A DNA stretch of 64,000 bases from Croceibacterium mercuriale (GTDB lineage: Bacteria > Pseudomonadota > Alphaproteobacteria > Sphingomonadales > Sphingomonadaceae), in assembly GCF_000802385.1 (NCBI RefSeq), contig NZ_JTDN01000001.1:1557501-1621500 (forward strand), written 5' to 3'. The translations under genes were made by a program, and so were the position numbers. Position 1 is the first letter of the stretch, and each line of letters opens with the position of its first letter. Positions 44,981 through 54,630 of this stretch are shown here, piece by piece. The notes beneath the pieces were generated by a model. It saw nothing but the letters and a program-made list of their open reading frames with translations. It searched no databases and was not told the origin of the DNA.

Positions 44981-46087
44981 ATGGCCGACAACACGACCCC
45001 TCCCGCGAGCTACACCTATGCCGGCGCCGGCGTTTCGATCGAGGCCGGCAATGCGCTGGTCAAGGCGATCGGTCCGCTGGTGCGCGCCACCCGCCGGCCC
45101 GGCGCCGATGCGGAGATCGGCGGTTTCGGCGGCTTCTTCGATCCGAAGGCGGCCGGCTATTCCGATCCGCTGCTGGTCGCCGCCAACGATGGCGTCGGCA
45201 CCAAGCTGAAGCTGGCGATCGATCACGACGCGCATGACACCGTCGGCATCGACCTGGTCGCCATGTGCGCCAACGATCTGATCGTGCAGGGTGCGGAACC
45301 GCTGTTCTTCCTCGACTACTTCGCCACCGGCACGCTGGACAACGGCGTGGCCGAGCGGGTGATCGCCGGTATTGCCGACGGGTGCCGGATGGCCGGCTGC
45401 GCGCTGATCGGCGGCGAAACGGCGGAGATGCCGGGCATGTATGCCGCCGGCGATTACGATCTGGCCGGGTTCTGCGTGGGCGCGGTGGAGCGGGGCGAGC
45501 AGCTGACGGGCGCGCGCGTGGCGCCCGGCCATGTGCTGCTGGGCCTCGCCAGCTCGGGCGTCCATTCCAACGGATACTCGCTGGTCCGCCGGCTGGCCGC
45601 AGATCTCGGCTGGCGGCTCAAGGCTCCGGCCCTGTTCGACCAGGAAGTGCGGCTGATCGATGCGCTGATGGCGCCGACCCGCATCTATGTGCGCAGCCTG
45701 CTGCCGGTGATCCGCGGCGGCAAGGTCGATGCGCTGGCGCATATCACCGGGGGCGGTCTGCTGGAAAACGTGCCGCGCGTGCTGCCGGAAGGCGCCCACG
45801 CGATGATCGAGGCCGATGCGTGGGAGCAGCCGCGGCTGATGGCGTTCCTGCAGGCGCAGGGCAATATCGAGCCCGGCGAGATGGCGCGCACCTTCAATTG
45901 CGGCATCGGCATGGTCCTGGCCGTGCCCGCCGAACTGGCGCACGAGGTCGCCGCGGAGCTGGAGGCAGCCGGCGAGGCGGTCAGCCGCATTGGCGAGATC
46001 GTGGAGGGCCAGCGCGGCTGCACCGTGCGCGGCTCCACAGAGACCTGGGGCGGACGCGGCGACTGGCAGGCGCAGCACCTTGCCTGA
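44981..46087 (+). CDS. purM: Phosphoribosylformylglycinamidine cyclo-ligase
   Basis: 368-aa AIR synthetase, fifth step of purine synthesis, ATP-dependent. Family motifs: [89 protein letters not shown] and [20 protein letters not shown] 44981 is chosen as it starts [15 protein letters not shown] with GGGG 11 bases upstream; upstream in-frame residues are unrelated. It overlaps the presumed purN start by 8 bp. Confidence 0.96.
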   Translation: MADNTTPPASYTYAGAGVSIEAGNALVKAIGPLVRATRRPGADAEIGGFGGFFDPKAAGYSDPLLVAANDGVGTKLKLAIDHDAHDTVGIDLVAMCANDLIVQGAEPLFFLDYFATGTLDNGVAERVIAGIADGCRMAGCALIGGETAEMPGMYAAGDYDLAGFCVGAVERGEQLTGARVAPGHVLLGLASSGVHSNGYSLVRRLAADLGWRLKAPALFDQEVRLIDALMAPTRIYVRSLLPVIRGGKVDALAHITGGGLLENVPRVLPEGAHAMIEADAWEQPRLMAFLQAQGNIEPGEMARTFNCGIGMVLAVPAELAHEVAAELEAAGEAVSRIGEIVEGQRGCTVRGSTETWGGRGDWQAQHLA

Positions 46088-47054
46088 GCCGGACAGGCCG
46101 AAGGTAAAGGTCGCCGCGCTGCTTTCGGGCAACGGCACCACCATGTCCGCGCTGCTGTTCCACAGCCGCCTGCCCGATTGCCCATACGAGCTGGTGCTGG
46201 TGGGCAGCAATGTGCCGGATGCGCCGGGCCTGGCCATCGCCGCCGCGGAAGGGATCGCGACCTTTGCCCTGCCGCACCGGGGCATGAGCCGCGCCGACCA
46301 TGACGCGGCAATGGATGCCGCGTTGCGGGCATCGGGCGCGGATTACCTGGCACTGTGCGGCTATATGCGAATCCTGACGCCACGCTTCGTGGAAGGCTGG
46401 GCCGGGCGGATGGTCAACACGCACCCGTCCCTGCTGCCGAAGTACAAGGGGCTCGACACCCACGCCCGCGCCATCGCCGCCGGCGATGCCTATGGCGGAT
46501 GTTCGGTGCATGTGGTGACGGCGGAATTGGATGACGGCCCGGTGCTGGGGCAGATGCCTGTCGCCATCCTGCCGAACGACACGCCCGACAGCCTGTCTTA
46601 TCGCGTGCGACTGGCCGAATACCAACTGCTGCCGCGCATCTTCTCCGATTATGTGGGTCGGCACCTGCGGGCCGACTGGGTCATCGCGGAGCTGCGGGCT
46701 CTTGCCATGGAGCTGCCGGAGGCGGAGGAGCGTGACAGCCATGGCGCGATCGGCTGGCGCACCGGCGGCAAGAGCGGCAAGTTCTTCGCCTATTTCGATC
46801 ACCACCATCACGGCAGCGCGCATCTGGCGCTGCTGGTGAAGACCGACGGGCCGGACGAGCTGGCTGCGCTGGTGGAGCGTGACCCGGACGTCTATTTTCG
46901 CCCCGCCTATTATGGCGCTGCCGGCTGGGTCGGGATCATCCTGAACCGGCCGGGCGTGGACTGGGCGCATGTGGCGCAATGGCTGGAACGCAGCTGGCGC
47001 AGCGTCGCGCCGGCGCGGCTGACCCGATTGCAGTCCGTTGCCGACCAGTTCTGA
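46080..47054 (+). CDS. purN: GAR transformylase PurN fused to MmcQ/YjbR-like domain
   Basis: 324 aa when read from TTG 46080, the only plausible upstream start; no ATG precedes the first strand. Residues about 8-195 are PurN, transferring formyl from 10-formyl-THF to [20 protein letters not shown], the catalytic N113 and H115 in [14 protein letters not shown], and D151 in [11 protein letters not shown]. Residues about 200-320 ([64 protein letters not shown]) resemble the MmcQ/YjbR DNA-binding-like fold. Free-standing PurN is about 190-215 aa, so this is a fusion. The function of the second domain is unknown. Confidence 0.9.
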   Translation: MPEPDRPKVKVAALLSGNGTTMSALLFHSRLPDCPYELVLVGSNVPDAPGLAIAAAEGIATFALPHRGMSRADHDAAMDAALRASGADYLALCGYMRILTPRFVEGWAGRMVNTHPSLLPKYKGLDTHARAIAAGDAYGGCSVHVVTAELDDGPVLGQMPVAILPNDTPDSLSYRVRLAEYQLLPRIFSDYVGRHLRADWVIAELRALAMELPEAEERDSHGAIGWRTGGKSGKFFAYFDHHHHGSAHLALLVKTDGPDELAALVERDPDVYFRPAYYGAAGWVGIILNRPGVDWAHVAQWLERSWRSVAPARLTRLQSVADQF

Positions 47055-47057
47055 CCG

Positions 47058-48275
47058 ATGAGCCGCCGTCCGCGCCCTCACCTTCTCGCCCGCGGGCCGC
47101 TGGTCGGCAGGCTGGACCGGCTGCTTGGTCGCCTGTGGTCTGCCGGCCTGTGCCAGCGCCCCTCGCTCGATCCGGCGCAGCTCTGGGCCAAGGCGCTGCA
47201 GCAGGCACCACCTGCCGGAGAGGCGGGGGGCCGCAATGCAGCGGAGGTGGCCGACTTCCGCGCCCGCTTGGAACGGCTCTGTGCCGCGCTGGTGGAAGAG
47301 GCGGACCTAACCAATCTGGGCCGCACCATTGCCCATGGGCAACTGGTGCGCGTGCTGCGCCAGCGGTTGCAGCTGGGTGCGCTGTGGCTTGATCGACCGG
47401 AGCTGCCGGTCACCCCGCTGGCGCCGCCGATTATCGTGGTCGGCCATATGCGTGGGGGAACCACACGGGTCCATCGCCTGCTGGCCGCCGATCCCGCCCA
47501 TGCCGCCACCCGGTTCTGCGACAGCTGGCACCCGGTGCCGCCCCGCTCCGGCCGGCCTGACCTGCGCCCGCTCTGGTCGGGCCTGTCGCTTGCCTTCGCC
47601 CGGCGGCTGGACCCCTGGCTGGATACCATCCATCCCTTCGGCGCCACCCGCCCTGACGAGGAGCTGGGCTGGCTCGCCACGGCGCTGGATCATTGCGCGT
47701 ACGAGGCGCAGTGGCGCATCCCCGGCTACAGCCTGTGGTCGGAAGCGCGCGACCCGGAGCCGGTCTATGCCGAGTTCGCCCGCCTGCTGGCAACTGATGC
47801 CGCCATACGCGGCAATGCGGACCGTACGCGGGTGCTGAAGGTCCCGCAGTTCGCGGAAGACCTGCCCGCGCTGCTCGCCCGCTTCCCGCAGGCGCGGGTG
47901 GTGGTGGCCCGCCGGGCGGAAGAGGATGTGGTCGCCAGTGCCGTGTCGCTGGTCGCCAATCAGCGCGCGCTGCAATCGGCTTCCGCAGAGCTGGGCTGTA
48001 TCGAGGCGGAGTGCCGGCGCAAGGTGGCCCTGCGCGAGAGCCGCATGGCGGAGGCGCTGACCGGCTTCGCCGGGCCACTGGCGGAGGTCGACTTCGCCGG
48101 GCTGGATCTGGATTGGGAGGGGGAGATCGGCCGCGCCTATCAGGCGCTTGGCCTGCCGCTCACCCCGGCGGCACTGGCGGCCATGCGGGCGGAGCAGGGC
48201 CGCGCCGCGCGCCAGCCCCACCATGCCCACAAGGCCGCCTATCGCAGCTTCAGCCGACGATCTCTTCGGGCTTGA
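47058..48275 (+). CDS. Sulfotransferase family protein
   Basis: 405-aa PAPS-dependent sulfotransferase-like protein. The 5'-phosphosulfate loop is [19 protein letters not shown] (about 125-143); the 3'-phosphate-binding region is likely [41 protein letters not shown]. The N-terminal 110 residues are helical and resemble those of bacterial long-form sulfotransferases. The acceptor substrate is unknown. It starts 3 bp after purN, but a purine role is not implied. Its 3' end overlaps that of the converging ndk gene by 26 bp. Confidence 0.86.
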   Translation: MSRRPRPHLLARGPLVGRLDRLLGRLWSAGLCQRPSLDPAQLWAKALQQAPPAGEAGGRNAAEVADFRARLERLCAALVEEADLTNLGRTIAHGQLVRVLRQRLQLGALWLDRPELPVTPLAPPIIVVGHMRGGTTRVHRLLAADPAHAATRFCDSWHPVPPRSGRPDLRPLWSGLSLAFARRLDPWLDTIHPFGATRPDEELGWLATALDHCAYEAQWRIPGYSLWSEARDPEPVYAEFARLLATDAAIRGNADRTRVLKVPQFAEDLPALLARFPQARVVVARRAEEDVVASAVSLVANQRALQSASAELGCIEAECRRKVALRESRMAEALTGFAGPLAEVDFAGLDLDWEGEIGRAYQALGLPLTPAALAAMRAEQGRAARQPHHAHKAAYRSFSRRSLRA

Positions 48276-48672
48276 AGAAGTACTCGATCTCGATCGCGGC
48301 GTTCTCGTCGCTGTCGGACCCGTGCACGCTGTTGGCCTCGATGCTCTCGGCATAGGTCTTGCGGATGGTGCCTTCGTCGGCATTGTCCGGGTTGGTGGCG
48401 CCCATCACGGTGCGGTTGGTGAGAACGGCGTCCTCGCCTTCCAGCACCTGCACGACAACCGGGCCGCTGATCATGAAGGTGACCAGGTCGTTGAAGAACG
48501 GCCGCTCGCTATGCACGGCATAGAAGCCCTCGGCCTGTTCGCGGGTCATCTGGATACGCTTGGACGCGACGACGCGCAGGCCGGCATCCTCCAGCATCTT
48601 GGTGACGCCGCCGGTCAGGTTGCGGCGGGTGGCATCGGGCTTGATGATCGAGAAAGTGCGGGTGACCGCCAT
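48250..48672 (-). CDS. ndk: Nucleoside diphosphate kinase
   Basis: 140-aa NDP kinase that equilibrates nucleoside triphosphates. It begins [21 protein letters not shown]. The phosphorylated histidine is in [17 protein letters not shown], and the catalytic loop includes [26 protein letters not shown]. The start is ATG 48672 with AAGGA about 9 bases upstream. The length is that of the usual hexameric or tetrameric bacterial enzyme. Confidence 0.97.
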   Translation of the reverse strand: MAVTRTFSIIKPDATRRNLTGGVTKMLEDAGLRVVASKRIQMTREQAEGFYAVHSERPFFNDLVTFMISGPVVVQVLEGEDAVLTNRTVMGATNPDNADEGTIRKTYAESIEANSVHGSDSDENAAIEIEYFFKPEEIVG

Positions 48673-48741
48673 TGTGCTATCCTTGCAGAGGTAAGAAGTT
48701 GCGCGCGCCCTAGCGGCACGCTGGGCATGCGGCAAGCCTGC

Positions 48742-49176
48742 CTAGCTGCGACTGTTCCAGCGCGTGCCATCATGCTCGTGGAACTCCAGCATCACGCCCT
48801 CGCGCCGCTTCAGGTCGCGCCATAATGCGCGCGAGGCATCGCGGCCGCCTTCGTCGAAGAACAGCAGCGCGCGCTCGAACGCCAGTGCGTCATCGCGCCA
48901 CTGCCCGTCCGCCAGTGCCAGCAATTGCGCACCATTGGGCGCGCGGCATTCGGCGGAAAGGAGGATGGGCTGACGCGCCGCATGGGGGTGCGCGGCATCG
49001 CCGTGCGCCAGGAACGCGTCGGGTGCGCTGTCCCACAGCGCCTGGTCCAGCCGGGCGAGCAGCGGCGTATCGCCCACCACCAGCATCCGCTGACCGGCGC
49101 GCACGGCCGCGCGTGCCACCTGCGGCAGCACGCGCTCGACCGGCTGGGTCGCCGACAGATAGAAGCCGACCCGCAC
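48742..49176 (-). CDS. holC: DNA polymerase III chi subunit
   Basis: 144-aa HolC, which links the clamp loader to SSB. Family pattern: MRVGFYLSATQPVERVLPQVARAAVRAGQRMLVVG, LDQALWDSAPDAFLAHGDA, QPILLSAE and a C-terminal RDLKRREGVMLEFHEHDGTRW. It starts at GTG 49176, 9 bp after the pepA stop, a conserved pairing (pepA-holC). Confidence 0.93.
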   Translation of the reverse strand: MRVGFYLSATQPVERVLPQVARAAVRAGQRMLVVGDTPLLARLDQALWDSAPDAFLAHGDAAHPHAARQPILLSAECRAPNGAQLLALADGQWRDDALAFERALLFFDEGGRDASRALWRDLKRREGVMLEFHEHDGTRWNSRS

Positions 49177-49185
49177 GGGGTGCCC

Positions 49186-50637
49186 TCAGCCCTCCAGCTG
49201 CGTGCGGACATACTGGTCCAACAGCCGCACGCCGAAACCGGTGGCGCCCTTGTCCCAGGTCGCGCCCGCCTTGTCCGACCAGACCATGCCGGCAATGTCG
49301 AGATGTGCCCACGGCGTGTCGTTCTCGATGAAGCGCTGCAGGAACTGCGCCGCAGTGATCGATCCGGCGCCACGCGGGCCCACATTGCGGATGTCGGCAA
49401 TCGGACTGTCGATCAGCTTGTCGTAGGCCGGCGCCAGCGGGAAGCGCCACAGCTTGTCGCCGCTGTCCAGGCCGGACTGCAGCAGCGCCGCCGCCAGCCC
49501 GTCATTGTTGCTGAACACGCCGCCATGCTCATGCCCCAGCGCAATGATCATCGCGCCGGTCAGCGTCGCCAGATCGACGATGGCGGTCGGCTTGTGCTCG
49601 CGCTGCACCCAGGTCAGCACGTCGCACAGCACCAGCCGCCCCTCGGCATCGGTGTTGATGACCTCGATCGTCTGGCCGTTCATGCTGGTGACCACATCGC
49701 CCGGGCGCTGCGCATTGCCGTCCGGCATGTTTTCCACCAGGCCGACCACGCCGATCACGTTGGCCTTGGCTCGGCGCTTCGCCAGCGCCAGCATCGCCCC
49801 GGCCACGGCGCCGGCGCCGCCCATGTCCCACTTCATGTCCTCCATGCCGGCCGCCGGCTTGATGGAGATGCCGCCGGTGTCGAATGTCACGCCCTTGCCG
49901 ACGAAGGCCATCGGCGCTGCGCCATCGGCTCCGCCGTTCCAGCGGATCGCCAGCAGCCGCGCCTCGCGCCGCGAACCCTGGCTCACGCCCAGCAGCGCGC
50001 CCATGCCCAGGGCCGCCATCTCGGCCTCGTCCAGCACCACCAGCTCCGCGCCGGTTCCTTCGAACCGCGCGCGGCACCGCTCCACGAAGGTTTCGGGGTA
50101 GATCACGTTGGCCGGTTCCGCGACCAGCTCGCGGGTGAAGTTCACGCCTTCCACCAGCGCCGCCGCCTCGGTCCATGCCGCCTCCGCACCCTGCGCCGCG
50201 TTGGTCACGATGACGTGCTTCAGGGACACCTTCTGCTCGTCCTTCAGCCGGGTGCGGTAGACGTCATGCCGCCAGGCGCGCAGGGTCAGCCCGGTCAGCA
50301 CATGCGCGACCTCGCCGGCCTGCAACCCGGTGGCGTCCAGCACCAGCTGCTCCGTCCCGCCGGTCAGGAACCGGGCGGTCAGCCCGCCGCCGGCGCGCTC
50401 CAGCGCCGCGGGCCGCTCCGTCCCGGCGGTGCCGGCGCCGGCCAGCACCACCCGCCGCACCACGCCTTCGCGCTCCACGAACCCTTCGAACAGCTGCCCC
50501 GCCTTGCCGGTGAAGCGCGCCGCCCGGGCCCCTTCGACCAGCACCGGCTCCAGCCCTTGCGGCAGCTGGTCCTGTGCGACGATCGTGGCGACCGGCGCGG
50601 TGCTGGTGGGAGTGGTGGGGCTGAACTCGATCTGCAT
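49186..50637 (-). CDS. pepA: Leucyl aminopeptidase (M17)
   Basis: 483-aa cytosolic di-zinc (or manganese) aminopeptidase. The active-site blocks are VGKGVTFDTGGISIKP (K248, D253), DMKWDMGGAGAV (D271) and the signature NTDAEGRL (328-335). An N-terminal macro-like domain of about 165 residues precedes it. ATG 50637 has GGAG 7-10 bases upstream; an in-frame ATG at 50700 would add 21 residues. In some bacteria PepA also binds DNA; nothing here tells for or against that. Confidence 0.96.
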   Translation of the reverse strand: MQIEFSPTTPTSTAPVATIVAQDQLPQGLEPVLVEGARAARFTGKAGQLFEGFVEREGVVRRVVLAGAGTAGTERPAALERAGGGLTARFLTGGTEQLVLDATGLQAGEVAHVLTGLTLRAWRHDVYRTRLKDEQKVSLKHVIVTNAAQGAEAAWTEAAALVEGVNFTRELVAEPANVIYPETFVERCRARFEGTGAELVVLDEAEMAALGMGALLGVSQGSRREARLLAIRWNGGADGAAPMAFVGKGVTFDTGGISIKPAAGMEDMKWDMGGAGAVAGAMLALAKRRAKANVIGVVGLVENMPDGNAQRPGDVVTSMNGQTIEVINTDAEGRLVLCDVLTWVQREHKPTAIVDLATLTGAMIIALGHEHGGVFSNNDGLAAALLQSGLDSGDKLWRFPLAPAYDKLIDSPIADIRNVGPRGAGSITAAQFLQRFIENDTPWAHLDIAGMVWSDKAGATWDKGATGFGVRLLDQYVRTQLEG

Positions 50638-50770
50638 GCTGTCTCCGATCAGGGGGGTGGCGACCACCTTCACCGTCGCGCCCTCGCTCGACAAGGACAT
50701 GCGACAGGACGTTGGCCGCTGATGAAATGCTGCCGTTGCAGTTAAGGACGGGCGGTGCGATAGGCAAGCC

Positions 50771-53098
50771 ATGCTCCCCGGCCAGACCCACAGGTTGCAA
50801 GCCGCGCTTTCCCGCTTGCAGCCCGTCCGGCTGGCTGCTCTGGCGACCTGCGCAGCCATCGCATTTCTTCCGCTGCTTGCCCATGCGCAGGACGGCAGCG
50901 TACCCCCGCGCCTGGGGCGTGACGAGCTGCTGGGGCAGGACACGCCCGACCCCGCCGAAACGCCGGCTCCGGCCCCTTCGCCCATTACCGACGAACCGAT
51001 CGCGTTCGAGGCGACCGGCGTGGAATATGACAGCGAAGGCGAGACCGTCACCGCCAGCGGCGACGTCATCCTGCGGCAGGGCGACCAGTCGGTGCGGGCC
51101 GATGCCGTCAACTGGGATCGCACCTCCGGCCAGATCGTCGCGACGGGTGATGTCCGCTTCGTGGACCGGGACGGCAACCAGCTGTTCACCGACCGGCTGG
51201 AACTGACGGACGAGTTGCGCGCCGGTGCGATGAGCAACCTGCTGCTGGCCTTCAATGCCGGCGGGCGCCTGGCGGCGACGGAAGGTCGCCGCAGCGACAA
51301 TGGCGACATCGCGCTGGAGCGGGCGGTCTACTCCGGGTGCCAGGTCGAGACGGCCGAGGGCTGCCCCGACCAGCCAAGCTGGCGCATCACCGCCAGCCGC
51401 GTGTTCTACGATGCGGAGGATCGCAGCGTACGATTCGAAGGTGCCTGGTTCGAACTGTTCGGCCGGCGCCTCCTGCCTCTGCCGGGCTATACCTTCAACA
51501 CCGATGGTTCAGCCAACAATGGCGTGCTGATCCCCAATGTGGGCTACACCCCGGCCAACGGGCTGGAGGCCAGTGCGGGCTATTACTGGCGCCTGGCCAC
51601 CAACCGCGACCTGGCGGTCACCGGCACGGTATTCACCGGTGCCAAGCCGATGATCTCCGCCCAGTACCGCCAGCTGACGCAGAACGGCGCCTACCAGATC
51701 ACCGGCTACGCCACGCAGGGCGCGCGCATTCCGCTCGGTGCGCAAGAGACGGGGCAGGAGAAGGACGGCCTGCGCGGCTATCTGTTCGCCAATGGTCGCA
51801 TCCAGCTGGACCCCGCCTGGTCGCTGACCGGATCGCTGCGGCTGGCCAGCGACCGCACCTTCCTGCGGCGCTACGACATCAGCCGCGACGATCGCCTGCG
51901 CTCCACCATCGCGGCCGAACGGATCGGCGACCGGTCCTATTTCTCGCTGGCCGGCTGGGCGACCCAGTTGCTGCTGGTGCAGGGCGATCAGGGGCAGGTG
52001 CCGCTGGCGCTGCCGGCGATGGATTACCGGTTGAACCTGGCCGATCCGGTGGCCGGCGGCACGGTGCAGTTGCAGGCCAACACGCTGGCGCTGACCCGCA
52101 GCGAAGGACAGGACACGCAGCGCGCCTTCACCAGCGCCCGCTGGACCCGCCGGTCCATTACCAGCTGGGGCCAGGAACTGACCTTTTCCGCCCTGGTGCG
52201 GGGCGACGTATACCACACGAACCAGTCGGAACTGACCGCCACCCTGCCCTACCGCGGCGCGGAAGGCTGGCACGGGCGCGGGATCGCCATCGGCGCGGTG
52301 GATCTGAAGTGGCCGCTTGCCGGCGAGTTCCTCGGGGGCACGCAGGTGCTGACCCCGCGCGTCCAGCTCGCCGGCAGCCCGGACGTGAAGAACACCGACA
52401 TCCCCAACGAGGATTCGCGCGCCTTCGAGCTGGACAACAGCAACCTGTTCTCGCTCAACCGCTTCCCGGGCTATGACCGGGTGGAGGATGGCGTACGCCT
52501 GACCTACGGCGCAGATTACCAGCTGGACCTGCCCGGTTGGCGGATCTCCGGCACCGTCGGCCAGTCCTACCGGCTGACGGACAAGCTGGCGCTGTTCCCC
52601 GATGGCACCGGCCTCTCCTCGGAATTCTCCGACTATGTGGGCCGGGTGAATGTGCAATATCGCAACTTCCTGCGCCTCACCCACCGTTTCCGGCTGGACA
52701 AGGACAGCCTCGGCATCCGCCGCAACGAGATCGACGCCGCGATCGGCTCCGACCGGACCTATCTGGAACTGGGCTATCTGCGGCTCAACCGCAACCTGGA
52801 CCCGGGGTTCGAGGATCTGCGCGACCGTGAAGAGGTCCGTGCCGCCGGCCGTGTCGCCTTCGCCCGGTACTGGTCCATCTTCGGTTCCGCCGTGGTCAAC
52901 CTGACGGATCGGCAGGAAGATCCGCTGAACGAGTCCGACGGGTTCTCGCCGGTACGGACGCGGCTGGGGTTCGCCTATGCCGATGATTGCCTCGAACTGG
53001 GCTTCACCTGGCGGCGCGACTACATCTCCATCGCAGACGCGCAGGAAGGCAGCAGCTTCCGCTTCCACTTCGCCCTGCGCAATCTCAACTTCCGCTGA
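50771..53098 (+). CDS. lptD: LPS assembly protein LptD
   Basis: 775-aa outer-membrane beta barrel that inserts lipopolysaccharide into the outer leaflet. The signal peptide ends near AHAQ (residue 40). The OstA/LptA-like beta-jellyroll domain is at about 75-210 (FEATGVEYDSEGETVTASGDVILRQGD, WDRTSGQIVATGDVRFVDRDGN), and the barrel follows (LRGYLFANGRIQLDPAWSLTGSLRL and many alternating aromatic strands) to the C-terminal RFHFALRNLNFR. Cysteines are few (CQVETAEGCPDQ near 191-200, DDCLEL near the end), which fits the Cys-pair bridge in LptD. It heads the lptD-surA-pdxA-rsmA operon, divergent from pepA. Confidence 0.95.
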   Translation: MLPGQTHRLQAALSRLQPVRLAALATCAAIAFLPLLAHAQDGSVPPRLGRDELLGQDTPDPAETPAPAPSPITDEPIAFEATGVEYDSEGETVTASGDVILRQGDQSVRADAVNWDRTSGQIVATGDVRFVDRDGNQLFTDRLELTDELRAGAMSNLLLAFNAGGRLAATEGRRSDNGDIALERAVYSGCQVETAEGCPDQPSWRITASRVFYDAEDRSVRFEGAWFELFGRRLLPLPGYTFNTDGSANNGVLIPNVGYTPANGLEASAGYYWRLATNRDLAVTGTVFTGAKPMISAQYRQLTQNGAYQITGYATQGARIPLGAQETGQEKDGLRGYLFANGRIQLDPAWSLTGSLRLASDRTFLRRYDISRDDRLRSTIAAERIGDRSYFSLAGWATQLLLVQGDQGQVPLALPAMDYRLNLADPVAGGTVQLQANTLALTRSEGQDTQRAFTSARWTRRSITSWGQELTFSALVRGDVYHTNQSELTATLPYRGAEGWHGRGIAIGAVDLKWPLAGEFLGGTQVLTPRVQLAGSPDVKNTDIPNEDSRAFELDNSNLFSLNRFPGYDRVEDGVRLTYGADYQLDLPGWRISGTVGQSYRLTDKLALFPDGTGLSSEFSDYVGRVNVQYRNFLRLTHRFRLDKDSLGIRRNEIDAAIGSDRTYLELGYLRLNRNLDPGFEDLRDREEVRAAGRVAFARYWSIFGSAVVNLTDRQEDPLNESDGFSPVRTRLGFAYADDCLELGFTWRRDYISIADAQEGSSFRFHFALRNLNFR

Positions 53099-53232
53099 CG
53101 GATCGGCGTGCTGTTGGCAGGGCGCGGCCGAGCCGCTACGGCAGAAAGCAGGCGCCTGGCGAGGATCATCTGCGGTTCAGCCGCCGTTTGCCATCTGCCG
53201 CGACCCGCTTTCGTGTTTTCAAGGATATGTGC

Positions 53233-54630
53233 GTGATCGGAACTTTCGGCAGACTGCAGCGGCGCGATGCGTGGTGGAACCGCGTGGGCACTCCAGCCCT
53301 GGCCGCCGCGCTGCTGGTAACACCTGCCTTCGGCCCCGTACGGGCGCAGGAGGCCGCACCGGCCGGTGCCGCGTCAGCAGATGACATCCTGAACATCCCG
53401 GCGGATGTGCAGCTGATGACCCGGGCCGATCCGAACAAGCGGCGTGCCACGGCGCGGGTCAACGGCACGATCATCACCGGGACCGACGTGGACCACCGTG
53501 TTGCGCTGATCCTGGCCGCCAACCAGTCCAGCCAGATCTCGCCGGAGGAGGAGCAGCGGCTGCGACTGCAGGTGTTGCGCAACCTGATCGACGAGACGCT
53601 GCAGATCCAGGAAGCGGAACTGCAGGAGATCCCCGTGACGCCGGAGGAGGTCGACCAGACCTACAACCAGCTGGCGACAGAACGCTTCGGCCGCACGATC
53701 GAGGGGATGACCACCTATCTCACCTCGATCGGCTCCTCCCCTGCGTCGCTGAAGCGGCAGATCCAGGGCGAGCTGGCATGGGACCGACTGCTGCGCCGCA
53801 ACGTGGAACCCTTCGTCAATGTCTCGCAGGAAGAGGTCGGCGAAAGCTACGAGCGGATCCAGGCGAACAAGGGCACGGACGAATACCGCATCGGTGAGAT
53901 CTTCCTGGCGGCCAACTCCACCAACCGGGCCGAAAAGGCACAGCAGGCCGCACAGATCATGGAACAGCTGCGCGGCGGCGGCAGCTTCATCGCCTATGCG
54001 CGGCAGTATTCGCAAGCCTCGACCGCGGCGGTGGGCGGTGATCTCGGCTGGATCCAGCTGGCACAGCTGCAGAACCCGCAGCTGGAACAGGCCGCGCGCG
54101 AACTGACCCCTGGCCAGTTGGTCGGTCCGGTGGAGATCCCCGGCGGCTTTTCCATCCTGTACCTGATCGACAAGCGCCAGGTCGGCATGGCCGATCCGCG
54201 GGATGCGGTGGTCAGCCTGAAGCAGATCGCGATCGACTTCGCACCCGGCACCTCGCAGGAGGAGGCACAGCGCCGCGCGGCGGCCTTTGCCGAGGGTGTG
54301 GCCGCCATCCGCGGATGCGGCGAGGCGGATGCCGCGGCCGTGAAGCTGGGTGCCGAGATCGTCACCAATGACGACATCACGGTCCGCTCGCTGCCGGAAG
54401 CGCTGCAGGGCACGCTGCTCAACCTTAATGTCGGGGAGAGCACCCCGCCCTTCGGCTCGCTGGAGGACGGCGTGCGCGTGCTGATGCTGTGCGGCCGTGA
54501 TGATCCGCAGGTCGCCAGCGGTCCCAGCCGTGACCAGCTGATGCGGCAGATGGAGGACGAGCGTGTCAACCGCCGCGCCCAGCGCTACCTGCGCGACCTG
54601 CGGCGCGATGCGGTGGTCGAATACAACTAG
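53233..54630 (+). CDS. surA: Periplasmic chaperone/peptidyl-prolyl isomerase SurA
   Basis: 465 aa from GTG 53233, because AAGGA lies 7 bases before that codon but only one base before ATG 53227, which would add two residues. The signal peptide ends near VRAQE. The N-terminal SurA domain reads RATARVNGTIITGTDVDHRVALILA and RLRLQVLRNLIDETLQIQEAEL. The parvulin domain is YRIGEIFLAANSTN, then SFIAYARQYSQASTAAVGGDLGWIQLAQL and PIEIPGGF-like PVEIPGGFSILYLIDKR. A second, weaker parvulin-like region follows. It folds outer-membrane proteins such as LptD, whose gene lies upstream. Confidence 0.94.
   Translation: MIGTFGRLQRRDAWWNRVGTPALAAALLVTPAFGPVRAQEAAPAGAASADDILNIPADVQLMTRADPNKRRATARVNGTIITGTDVDHRVALILAANQSSQISPEEEQRLRLQVLRNLIDETLQIQEAELQEIPVTPEEVDQTYNQLATERFGRTIEGMTTYLTSIGSSPASLKRQIQGELAWDRLLRRNVEPFVNVSQEEVGESYERIQANKGTDEYRIGEIFLAANSTNRAEKAQQAAQIMEQLRGGGSFIAYARQYSQASTAAVGGDLGWIQLAQLQNPQLEQAARELTPGQLVGPVEIPGGFSILYLIDKRQVGMADPRDAVVSLKQIAIDFAPGTSQEEAQRRAAAFAEGVAAIRGCGEADAAAVKLGAEIVTNDDITVRSLPEALQGTLLNLNVGESTPPFGSLEDGVRVLMLCGRDDPQVASGPSRDQLMRQMEDERVNRRAQRYLRDLRRDAVVEYN

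Noticed and set aside
43045-45237. A 730-codon plus-strand frame over hdaA, the DUF2066-like gene and the start of purM
   Set aside because: It is antisense to hdaA and its neighbour and out of frame with purM; composition is that of a shadow frame.
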